A DNA stretch of 26,103 nucleotides from positions 15,983 to 42,085 of the forward strand of contig DFLB01000031.1 in the NCBI GenBank assembly GCA_002373995.1, read 5' to 3'. The stretch is from Bacteroidales bacterium UBA3630 (lineage in GTDB: Bacteria; Bacteroidota; Bacteroidia; Bacteroidales; P3). Positions within the stretch are counted from its first letter, which is position 1. Each line of letters starts with the position of its first letter. The notes beneath the pieces are model-generated. The model worked only from the letters and a program-made list of their open reading frames with translations, did not search any database and was not told where the DNA came from. A program made the position numbers and the translations under genes. Below are positions 14,075 to 21,336 of the stretch, one piece after another.

Positions 14075-15921
14075 AGCGTTCCCTCGTCAAGCATCTGCCT
14101 CACCGTTTCCTGCACATTGCTATACCCCTCATCCTCAAGCTCTGAGGCCAGCGTTTTTATATCCATTCTGGTGTTCCGCAGCAAGCGACACACAGCCTCT
14201 TCCAGATCAGGTTTCGGCTTGCTGTACCGACACACATCACAGCGTCCACAATCAGCAGCGGCGGTCTCGCCAAAATAGGCCAGCAGCTGGCGACTACGAC
14301 ACTCGTCGCGGTTGTGTACATAGCGCAACACGGCATCAAGCCGATGTCGAGCAGCATCGTAAAGCTGTTGGAAATCACTGGCGCCAAAGGTGATATCGCG
14401 TTCGTTAATGCGCGCCATGGGGAAGATAATCTGCGGCTTGGAAGGACGTGGACGGTAGTCGACAACGTGTAGCGCTTTCATTTGCATCAGCAGACGCACC
14501 ACCTCAGATTCGTCCATCAGGCTTCGCGAGGCAACCTTACGCTCGTCAATAGGCGTAGGACCAGAGAAGAGGCCCGAGTACATGCGAGCCAGCACCTGCA
14601 AGAGATTGCCCATAGCCATGTGCTCTACCTGGAAACGGTAGAGTTCATCATGTCCAAGGGTGATGTAGAGCGAAGAATAGGCATCCTCGCGGTCAGGCAA
14701 GGATATCAGTCCCTCACGCTCAAGGAAGCGACAGGCACTGTAAAAACGGCGCACATCGAAGTTGTATGTACCACAAACCTCCTGCAGGTCAAAATCATAC
14801 TGTGCATCGGTGCCACTACCCATCGGCAGTTTATAGAAGTTGCACAGCGCACGGTAGACATTGCGGATTTCCTGTATCGAAGGAAAGTCAATATCGATAT
14901 TTCGTTCGAGCAGAGCGTCGTCGGCCGAATCATAGAGTAGCACAGCATCAGCCGGCATACCGTCACGTCCCGCACGGCCAGCCTCCTGGAAGTAGGACTC
15001 CAGCGCTTCAGGCGGTTCAAGGTGCACCACACGGCGCACGTCAGGCTTGTCTATACCCATGCCGAAAGCATTGGTAGCCACCATCACACGACACCTGTCA
15101 TGCATCCACAGACTTTGGCGGAGGTCGCGTTCCTCACTGCTGAGACCAGCATGATAGCAAGCTGCCGAGATACCCTGTGCACAGAGCATGTCAGCAATCG
15201 ACTGTGTCAGGCGTCTGTTGCGCACATACACGATAGTGCTACCCTCGTCGCGCAGCAGCAGACTGACGAGGTAAGATGTCTTATCGCCTCCATAACGCAC
15301 ACGGTAGGTAAGGTTTGGACGTTCAAACGAGGCACGGAAGCGGCGACAATGAGGCATCTTCAATCGCAGACAGATGTCCTCTTCCACTTCGCGGGTAGCC
15401 GTGGCGGTGAGGGCGATAAGAGGAGTTGAAGGGTGGTAGGTGCGCACTTCGGCTATCTGCAAGTAGGGGGGACGGAAATCGTACCCCCACTGCGAGACGC
15501 AGTGCGCCTCATCGACCGCTATCAAGCCGACTTTCATACGCCGCAGATGCTCGATGAACCGGCGCTGGCGCAACCGTTCAGGCGAGACATAGAGGTATTT
15601 CAGCTGTCCAGAGATGGCGTTGTACAAAGTCGCCGTACTTTCGTCGGCACCCATGCCTGCGACAATGCAGGCCGCCTTGAGGCCTCTGTTGTTGAGTTGC
15701 TGCACCTGGTCTTTCATCAGTGCCACCAGCGGCGACACCACAAGACACACCCCCTCGCGGAGCAACGCCGGCAACTGGTAACAGAGTGATTTGCCACCGC
15801 CGGTGGGCAGCAGGGCCAAAACATCAAGCCCCTGCACCACGGCATCGACTATCTCCTCCTGTAACGGGCGGAAAGCATCGTAGCCCCAATAGCGGTGCAG
15901 GAGCTGGTGTTTGTCAGGCAT
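14038..15921 (-). CDS. recQ: RecQ family ATP-dependent DNA helicase
   Basis: This encodes a 627-residue 3'-5' DNA helicase of the RecQ family, acting in recombination and fork repair. Walker A TGGGKS is at 40-45 and DEAH at 137-140. The aromatic-rich loop CVSQWGYDFRPPY follows. The second helicase domain carries YVRNRRLTQSIADML, ATNAFGMGIDKPDVR and QEAGRAGRDG. The zinc-binding cysteines (ECRSRQLLAYFG, then DCGRCDVC) lie in the C-terminal part. There is no HRDC domain, and the end is a short winged-helix-like tail. Bacteroidota often have a second, longer RecQ, so this may not be the only one. The start lies 15 nt after the stop of the T9SS-protein gene. Confidence 0.93.
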   Translation of the reverse strand: MPDKHQLLHRYWGYDAFRPLQEEIVDAVVQGLDVLALLPTGGGKSLCYQLPALLREGVCLVVSPLVALMKDQVQQLNNRGLKAACIVAGMGADESTATLYNAISGQLKYLYVSPERLRQRRFIEHLRRMKVGLIAVDEAHCVSQWGYDFRPPYLQIAEVRTYHPSTPLIALTATATREVEEDICLRLKMPHCRRFRASFERPNLTYRVRYGGDKTSYLVSLLLRDEGSTIVYVRNRRLTQSIADMLCAQGISAACYHAGLSSEERDLRQSLWMHDRCRVMVATNAFGMGIDKPDVRRVVHLEPPEALESYFQEAGRAGRDGMPADAVLLYDSADDALLERNIDIDFPSIQEIRNVYRALCNFYKLPMGSGTDAQYDFDLQEVCGTYNFDVRRFYSACRFLEREGLISLPDREDAYSSLYITLGHDELYRFQVEHMAMGNLLQVLARMYSGLFSGPTPIDERKVASRSLMDESEVVRLLMQMKALHVVDYRPRPSKPQIIFPMARINERDITFGASDFQQLYDAARHRLDAVLRYVHNRDECRSRQLLAYFGETAAADCGRCDVCRYSKPKPDLEEAVCRLLRNTRMDIKTLASELEDEGYSNVQETVRQMLDEGTLYLDSNLSLSVR

Positions 15922-15936
15922 CGGCGCTTGTCTCCC

Positions 15937-18900
15937 CTATCTGATAAGCGTCACCGTGCCACGCAGTTCGCTCAGGGTGTTCATACCAGGCTTGCGATAA
16001 CGGCAGACGTAGACGTAGGCACCCTGCGGCATGGCCTTGCCGTCGCTGGTGCCGTCCCACTCAAACGTCGGTTCGGCCGACTCGAAGACGAGCTCGCCGC
16101 GACGATTGTAGATATAGATGTGGAAGTACTCGTACTCGTTGATGGTATAGAGGCGGAAGCGGGCGTTCACATCCTCAGAGCCCGGCGTGAAGGCCGTCGG
16201 CAGCCAGGCCGTGTACATATTGACGGGAATGCTGAAACGATAGGAGGTCTCGCAACCCAGGACATTGTGCGGATAGAGGGTAGCGTAGACTTTGTCCATT
16301 CCAGTGACCTCGCCATAGTCGTGCGAGATCTCAGTGCCGGTGGCGGAGGTGCCATCGTCGAAGACCCATCGTGCACCGACGCTGTAGGTCGAGATGTCGC
16401 GCAGAACGACGGTCGGGTCGTCGGCATCGACAATCTCGGGCGTGATGCTGACGCGCGGTTCAGGCACCGGCAACACGCTGACAGTCTTCGTCAATGGGTC
16501 GGCGTTGCATCCCGGGTCGCCAGTCTCAAGGTTGGGGGCACCATGACCAACGAGGGTGTAGACAGTGCTCTGTGTGGGAGAAACCTTGATGGTGGCCGAG
16601 GTCTCCTGGCCTGCCAGCGAGGGGTCGGCAGGCGAGGCCGACCAGGTGTAGTGGTCGGCATTGCCACCGAAGAGGCGCACCTCGTCGCCCGGGCAGATGC
16701 GCTCGTCGTCCTCCCTGGGCATAGAATAGGTGAGCGTGGGCTTCACAAGGTAGACGGTGATGTCGCTCCAAGCCTTGCACCCGTCGGGGTGGCTGGTGAC
16801 CTCGACGTCATAGGTAGCCTGGTCAGCATAGGGCACCACCTGCAGGTCGGCACCTGTGGCGATGGGGTTGCTGTGGTCACTGGGCATGAACCAGCGGAAG
16901 GTGCAATTGTCGGCACCCGGCACCCTGACGTGGGCATCGGTCATGCGGCCCTGGCAGACAATGGTGTCGCCCGAGACTTGCAGCTCGGGATTGATGAAGA
17001 CGGCGATAGTGTCGTTGGCCACGCCCCGGCACCAGACAGTGTCCTGTGTGGCGGTGGTGTCGAGGTAGAAGAGGCCGTTGCGCACCGTCAGGCGGATAGG
17101 TTCAAGGCCGTGGGAGAACTCTCGCGTGAAGTTCTGGTTGTCCTCGTCCATACCCCACACGGTGTCGGTGAGGGCAGTGTCGCCATCGGCGGCATTGGCC
17201 GGCAGGAAGTTCCACCGCCGGTCGGTGATGTCGGTGCTCCGGTCGCGTACGGTGGTCGAGCTGTTGTCGCTGCAGAGCACGTGATCGTCGATAGTCATCC
17301 GCGCCACGGGGTTGGGGAGCGGCTGGATGATGTACTTCTGCTCCGAGTAGCACGAGTTGTGCGGTGTCTGCTCGCGCAACTCGGCATCCTGAATCTGGGT
17401 TTCGTCGATATTGGTGCGCACCAGCAGACCCAGCGGCGTGTTGCCGTCGAAGTGCAACGCCGTGTCGGCAGCATAGAAGGTGTCCACGGCGCGGTGGTCG
17501 GCAAAGGTGGTGTCGCTGTAGAAGATCCAGCGCGTGCTGTCGGCATTGACCAAGCTCTGGTTGCCAGGCACATAGCTAAAATTCTTCAGCTGCACATCGC
17601 CGCCGCAGAAGGACAGCCGCTGCACCTCCATGGTGGGTTTGGTGTTCTGCACCTTGACGTAGAGGTTCGAGGGGAATATCTTGGCGGGGTCGATGGACGA
17701 CCACATCGTGCAGCGGAAGAGCTGCGTGTTGCCAACCGAGTCGGTGATGTTGCCCAGCGAGTCGCGCACGTTGATGCCCTGCACATGCTCGGCGTTGGGG
17801 CGGTAGGTGACGCGGAAGTCGTCGGCCTTGACGTGGTAGATATAGCCCGTGTCGGCGCTCATCGAGTCGGTCAGGGGCCGGAAGGTGAAGTAGCGCGTGC
17901 TGAAGGGGAGTTCGTCGTCGGCATACATGTTCGACTCGTTGGTGCCGCCATACTCAGAGGCATACCAACGGTACCCCTTGAGGTCGCGCGGGGCGGTGAG
18001 GGTGGTGACATCAGGCGACTCGCCGGCAGGACAGCCGCTGCTCTGCAGACCCATCGGGCGGCACTCGCCGGCAATATAGGCGTAAGCGAAATGGAATTCC
18101 GCCGAGCAGTCATATATCAGCACCTGCACCCTGACTTTCTTAGTGAGAAAGTTGGAGAGATTGATGACTATCTTGTCCCAATCCTTATAGACAATATCAT
18201 TACCAGAAGAAATGCCACTGACTGTTACCTCATGCCAGCCGTTGGTGTTATAGTCCGCAATGGTGGTAACATCCACCATGTTTGGGCAGGACGATCCCCA
18301 CTGACTGATACCTGAAGCCGTTGAGGAAATGTAGTAGGCCAATGTATCGCTGACCCGCTGCCAGTTGTTGGCACCGTTCTCCCTGAGGATGCGGATGATG
18401 AAAGTGGGGTTGCCGGAGTGGTTGTGGGTCGGCGCCTGCGCCACGATGGCGTAATAGAGATAGAGCATGGCGTTCTGCGAGTTGACCTCCATGTCGTAGT
18501 TCAGCAGCGAGACACCCATGTTGCCACCCACCGCGCAACCGTCGCCAATGCGGATGCTGCGCTGGAAGGTAGTGTTGATGCCCGTCGAATTGTAGGTGTT
18601 GTATTGCGTGGGCACATACTTGAGGTGATTGCCAGTGTTGGGGTCGGTGCCCGTCGTGTTGGTCATGATGGCAAACTGCTTGCTCTGGTCAGGTATTGTC
18701 AGCGAAGGGTAACGGCAGTTGGACGCCGTAGTGGTGTTCATCTGGGCCGCCGTGTAGTTGGGGCCAAGCGACTGCGCACCCGTGGCACCGGTAAACACAT
18801 TAGGGCAACTACTACTGTTCTTCACGCCGCCTGATCCCGAGTAGCCGCCCGAGCCCAGCAATCCTGGCGTCCACCCGATGAACTCGGTGGGGTTGTTCCA

Positions 18901-19023
18901 GCCTGGGCAAGCCTCGTCCTGGTCCCAGTCGTCCTGCGCCGAGGCGACTCCGGCCGAAGCCACCAGCAACGCCACAGCAGCCGCCACGCGCCGCAATGCC
19001 ATAGTCCAAAATGTCTTTTTCAT
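15937..19023 (-). CDS. T9SS type B sorted surface protein with PKD-like domains
   Basis: This encodes a 1028-residue exported protein. A Sec signal peptide ends near GVASAQ. The N-terminal 350 residues are rich in Asn, Thr and Ser with several Cys and resemble no named domain. The middle has Ig/PKD-like beta-sandwich segments, such as GDTIVCQGRMTDAHVRVPGA, then ERICPGDEVRLFGGNADHYT and ARWVFDDGTSATGTEISHDY. Residues 938-1028 form a gliding-motility-associated C-terminal (CHU_C, type B) domain with PTAFTPGSEDVNARF, YNRRGELVFES and WDGTSDGKAMPQGAYVY. Such proteins are secreted by the T9SS and held on the cell surface, often as adhesins. Ligand unknown. It leads recQ in one transcript. Confidence 0.9.
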   Translation of the reverse strand: MKKTFWTMALRRVAAAVALLVASAGVASAQDDWDQDEACPGWNNPTEFIGWTPGLLGSGGYSGSGGVKNSSSCPNVFTGATGAQSLGPNYTAAQMNTTTASNCRYPSLTIPDQSKQFAIMTNTTGTDPNTGNHLKYVPTQYNTYNSTGINTTFQRSIRIGDGCAVGGNMGVSLLNYDMEVNSQNAMLYLYYAIVAQAPTHNHSGNPTFIIRILRENGANNWQRVSDTLAYYISSTASGISQWGSSCPNMVDVTTIADYNTNGWHEVTVSGISSGNDIVYKDWDKIVINLSNFLTKKVRVQVLIYDCSAEFHFAYAYIAGECRPMGLQSSGCPAGESPDVTTLTAPRDLKGYRWYASEYGGTNESNMYADDELPFSTRYFTFRPLTDSMSADTGYIYHVKADDFRVTYRPNAEHVQGINVRDSLGNITDSVGNTQLFRCTMWSSIDPAKIFPSNLYVKVQNTKPTMEVQRLSFCGGDVQLKNFSYVPGNQSLVNADSTRWIFYSDTTFADHRAVDTFYAADTALHFDGNTPLGLLVRTNIDETQIQDAELREQTPHNSCYSEQKYIIQPLPNPVARMTIDDHVLCSDNSSTTVRDRSTDITDRRWNFLPANAADGDTALTDTVWGMDEDNQNFTREFSHGLEPIRLTVRNGLFYLDTTATQDTVWCRGVANDTIAVFINPELQVSGDTIVCQGRMTDAHVRVPGADNCTFRWFMPSDHSNPIATGADLQVVPYADQATYDVEVTSHPDGCKAWSDITVYLVKPTLTYSMPREDDERICPGDEVRLFGGNADHYTWSASPADPSLAGQETSATIKVSPTQSTVYTLVGHGAPNLETGDPGCNADPLTKTVSVLPVPEPRVSITPEIVDADDPTVVLRDISTYSVGARWVFDDGTSATGTEISHDYGEVTGMDKVYATLYPHNVLGCETSYRFSIPVNMYTAWLPTAFTPGSEDVNARFRLYTINEYEYFHIYIYNRRGELVFESAEPTFEWDGTSDGKAMPQGAYVYVCRYRKPGMNTLSELRGTVTLIR

Positions 19024-19081
19024 CGTCTATTCCTTTCATTATTAATCACCTGCACACATTCCACCCCCATAATACAACCAA

Positions 19082-19112
19082 CAAAAGTAGCACTTTTTTC
19101 CGATTGGTGCAA
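19082..19112 (-). promoter_or_regulatory. promoter of the T9SS protein-recQ unit
   Basis: The -7 box TACTTTTG is at 19082-19089, with a 20-nt spacer and -33 TTG at 19110-19112 on the minus strand. The spacer contains CCAATCGGAAAAAAGT (19092-19107), identical to the recX promoter. A second A-tract lies just upstream of the -33 element (19114-19120). The leader is about 55 nt. Confidence 0.75.
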
Positions 19113-19135
19113 CTTTTTTTTACCCATATAGATGC

Positions 19136-19177
19136 AAAGACGCCCCGTTTTGTTGTCAACGGGGCGTCTTTTTTTTT
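19136..19177. terminator. strong hairpin with T-run on the plus strand
   Basis: A perfect 14-bp stem (19136-19149 with 19158-19171; core GACGCCCCGTT) has an 8-nt loop. On the plus strand the T-run is nine long (19169-19177, its first three bases paired in the stem); on the minus strand only three T follow. It lies 3' of rpsA, so it probably ends rpsA, yet it looks stronger for plus-strand transcription. A smaller stem TGCGCC/GGCGCA (19177-19182 with 19186-19191) lies between it and the rpsA stop. Confidence 0.75.
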
Positions 19178-19205
19178 GCGCCGGTGGCGCAACAGCCTGA
19201 GAATA

Positions 19206-20975
19206 TTATTTCTCCTCTTTCAGTTTCTGGAAGATATCCAGGTCGCCGAGGGTGGTCTTCTCCAGGTTGTCGTTGATCTGCTTGACGGTCTTCTTGGTGG
19301 CGCGCTCCTTGTTGTCGCCGCCCTCACGCACGTCGTCCTTGCCTTCCTGGAAGGTGCGGGTGTGGCTGACGATGATTTTCTTGGAGTCTTTGTTGAACTC
19401 GATCACCTTGAAGTCGAGCGTCTCGCCCTGGCGGGCCTTGGTCTTGTCCTCCTTGTCGAGGTGGCGCATCGGGGCGAAGGCCTCGACGTCGTAAGGCAGG
19501 ATGACGGTGGCACCCTTGTCGCTGAGGTTGACGATCTTGCCCTGGTGCACGCTGCCCACGGTGAAGAGGCTCTCATAGACATCCCAGGGGTTGTCCTCGA
19601 GCTGCTTGTGGCCGAGGCTGAGGCGGCGGTTGTCGGCGTCGACCTCGAGCACCACGACGTCGATCTTCTCACCAATCTTGGTAAACTCGGCGGGGTGTTT
19701 GATTTTCTTGCTCCAGCTGAGGTCGCTGATGTGGATCAGGCCGTCGACACCCTCTTCGAGCTCGACAAAGATGCCGAAGTTGGTGAAGTTGCGCACCGTG
19801 GCGGTGTGCTTGCTGCCGACGGGGTACTTCTCGGCGATGGTCAGCCAGGGGTCGGGCATGAGCTGGCGCAGGCCGAGGCTCATCTTGCGGTTCTCGCGGT
19901 CGAGGGTGAGAATGACGGCCTCCACCTCGTCGCCGACCTTCAGGAAGTCCTGAGCCGAGCGCAGGTGCTGGCTCCAGCTCATCTCGCTGACGTGGATGAG
20001 GCCTTCGACGCCGGGCATCACCTCGACGAAGGCACCATAGTCGGCCAGAACGACGACTTTACCCTTGATATGGTCGCCCTCCTTGAGGTTGGGGTCGAGC
20101 GCATCCCAGGGGTGCGGGGTGAGCTGCTTGAGGCCGAGGGCGATGCGGCGCTTGGTCTCGTCGAAGTCGAGGATGACGACGTTGATCTTCTGGTCGAGCT
20201 GGACGACCTCGCTCGGGTGGCTGATGCGGCCCCAACTGAGGTCGGTGATGTGGATCAGACCGTCCACACCGCCCAGATCGACGAAGACACCGTAGGAGGT
20301 GATGTTCTTCACGACGCCTTCGAGCACCTGACCTTTCTCCAGGTGGCTGATGATCTCGGCCTTCTGAGCTTCGATCTCGTCCTCGATGAGGGCTTTGTGG
20401 CTGACGACGACGTTCTTGTACTCGTGGTTGATTTTCACCACCTTGAACTCCATCTGCTTGTCGACGTAGACGTCGTAGTCGCGGATGGGTTTGACATCGA
20501 TCTGGCTGCCGGGGAGGAAAGCCTCGATGTTGTCGAAGACGGTCACGATCAGGCCGCCTTTGGTGCGGCTCTTGACGTAGCCGGTGATGATTTCCTGGTT
20601 GTTGTAGGCCTCGTTGACGCGGTCCCACGACTTGAGGATGCGGGCCTTGCGGTGGCTCAGCATGAGCTGGCCGTTGGCGTCCTCCTGGCTCTCGACATAG
20701 ACCTCGATCTTGTCGCCGGCCTTGAGGTCGGGGTTGTAGCGCACCTCGGCGATGGGGATCACACCGTCGCTCTTGGCGCCGACGTTGACGACCACCTCGC
20801 GGTCGTTGATGGCCACGATGGTGCCCTCGATGACTTCCTGCTCGGTGAACGAGTTGAAGCTCTGCTCGTAGGCGTCGTTGGTGGCGCTGGCCTCTTGTTG
20901 TTTGATTTTACCGGCTTTCTCGTCGACGGCGTTCCAGTCGAAATCGGCCAGCGGTTGTACATTCTTGTAGTCCAT
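19206..20975 (-). CDS. rpsA: 30S ribosomal protein S1
   Basis: This encodes a 589-residue ribosomal protein S1, which binds mRNA at the 30S platform and helps start translation. About six tandem S1 (OB-fold) domains are visible, with the typical repeats GVFVDLGGVDGLIHITDLSW, GAFVEVMPGVEGLIHVSEMS and GIFVELEEGVDGLIHISDLS, each followed by a V.....K.S.G.K segment. The C-terminus is charged and helical. The ATG at 20975 (MDYKNVQPLADFDWN) is chosen because the frame opens 14 codons earlier inside a leader hairpin with no S1 similarity. It is monocistronic, with its own promoter about 110 nt upstream and a structured leader. Confidence 0.97.
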   Translation of the reverse strand: MDYKNVQPLADFDWNAVDEKAGKIKQQEASATNDAYEQSFNSFTEQEVIEGTIVAINDREVVVNVGAKSDGVIPIAEVRYNPDLKAGDKIEVYVESQEDANGQLMLSHRKARILKSWDRVNEAYNNQEIITGYVKSRTKGGLIVTVFDNIEAFLPGSQIDVKPIRDYDVYVDKQMEFKVVKINHEYKNVVVSHKALIEDEIEAQKAEIISHLEKGQVLEGVVKNITSYGVFVDLGGVDGLIHITDLSWGRISHPSEVVQLDQKINVVILDFDETKRRIALGLKQLTPHPWDALDPNLKEGDHIKGKVVVLADYGAFVEVMPGVEGLIHVSEMSWSQHLRSAQDFLKVGDEVEAVILTLDRENRKMSLGLRQLMPDPWLTIAEKYPVGSKHTATVRNFTNFGIFVELEEGVDGLIHISDLSWSKKIKHPAEFTKIGEKIDVVVLEVDADNRRLSLGHKQLEDNPWDVYESLFTVGSVHQGKIVNLSDKGATVILPYDVEAFAPMRHLDKEDKTKARQGETLDFKVIEFNKDSKKIIVSHTRTFQEGKDDVREGGDNKERATKKTVKQINDNLEKTTLGDLDIFQKLKEEK

Positions 20976-21000
20976 TGTGTATGGATTGTTTGGTTTTTGT

Positions 21001-21074
21001 GTGCCCCTGCCGGGCACGGTTTAACATGCTAATCCCCTGTAAGGCAACCCGTTGGCAGGAAACGGACCTTACAG
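21001..21074 (-). promoter_or_regulatory. structured rpsA 5' leader
   Basis: The transcribed leader of rpsA folds into two hairpins. One has outer stem CTGTAAGG/CCTTACAG (21037-21044 with 21067-21074) and inner stem CCGTT/AACGG (21049-21053 with 21060-21064). The other is GTGCCC/GGGCAC (21001-21006 with 21012-21017), 25 nt before the start codon. rpsA represses its own translation through leader structure in Enterobacteria; similar control here is only an inference. Confidence 0.55.
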
Positions 21075-21083
21075 CCGGAGATG

Positions 21084-21124
21084 CAAAGATACAACTTTTT
21101 TACAAATACACGGCAAAAAAGTTG
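21084..21124 (-). promoter_or_regulatory. rpsA promoter with inverted repeat
   Basis: The -7 box TATCTTTG is at 21084-21091 on the minus strand, with TTG at 21114-21116 as the possible -33 element (22-nt spacer). A perfect 10-bp inverted repeat, CAACTTTTTT (21092-21101) with AAAAAAGTTG (21115-21124), abuts the -7 box and spans the spacer and -33 region. Confidence 0.7.
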
Positions 21125-21186
21125 CACGCTGCCGTCCGAAGCCCTGCATCGGCATCGGCCCCCCTGCGCCCGCCCTCCGGTTTGGC

Positions 21187-21248
21187 TCCGCCATTTATCG
21201 GACCACCATCGGACCATCACCGGACCATCCTCGGACCATCCCCGGACC
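21187..21248 (-). repeat. 11-bp tandem array GGTCCGRGGAT, copy 2
   Basis: On the minus strand the units are GGTCCGGGGAT (21238-21248), GGTCCGAGGAT (21227-21237), GGTCCGGTGAT (21216-21226), GGTCCGATGGT (21205-21215) and the terminal GGTCCGATAAA (21194-21204) leading to TGGCGGA (21187-21193). The terminal 18 nt match copy 1 (10098-10115) at 16 positions. The array lies upstream of rpsA in the same orientation as copy 1 to its gene. The rest of the interval to 21125 is GC-rich with no gene seen. Confidence 0.88.
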
Positions 21249-21270
21249 AAGAAGCCTGCCGGCGGCGACA

Positions 21271-21310
21271 GAAAAGCCTCCAGGAGGGGTGGGTTCCGCT
21301 TCTGGAGGCT
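21271..21310 (-). terminator. terminator of the sugar transporter gene
   Basis: A perfect 9-bp stem, AGCCTCCAG (21275-21283) with CTGGAGGCT (21302-21310), is followed on the minus strand by TTTCTGT. It begins 26 nt after the transporter stop codon and separates that transcript from the rpsA region. Confidence 0.75.
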
Positions 21311-21336
21311 ATGGGGGGGCGATGGTGGCGGGGGTG

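Noticed and set aside
14038..15921. Defence-system helicase
   Set aside because: The gene has the ordinary RecQ layout and no nuclease, methylase or other defence gene is nearby.
15895..18315. Open frame of 806 codons on the plus strand, opposite the T9SS-protein gene
   Set aside because: It is antisense to a clear T9SS type B protein and recQ. Its translation is Val/Gly/Asp/His-rich with no domain; GC-rich codon use on the other strand removes stops.
19011..21032. Open frame of 673 codons on the plus strand, opposite rpsA
   Set aside because: It mirrors the S1 repeats of rpsA and is acidic low-complexity sequence, so it is a by-product of rpsA codon use.
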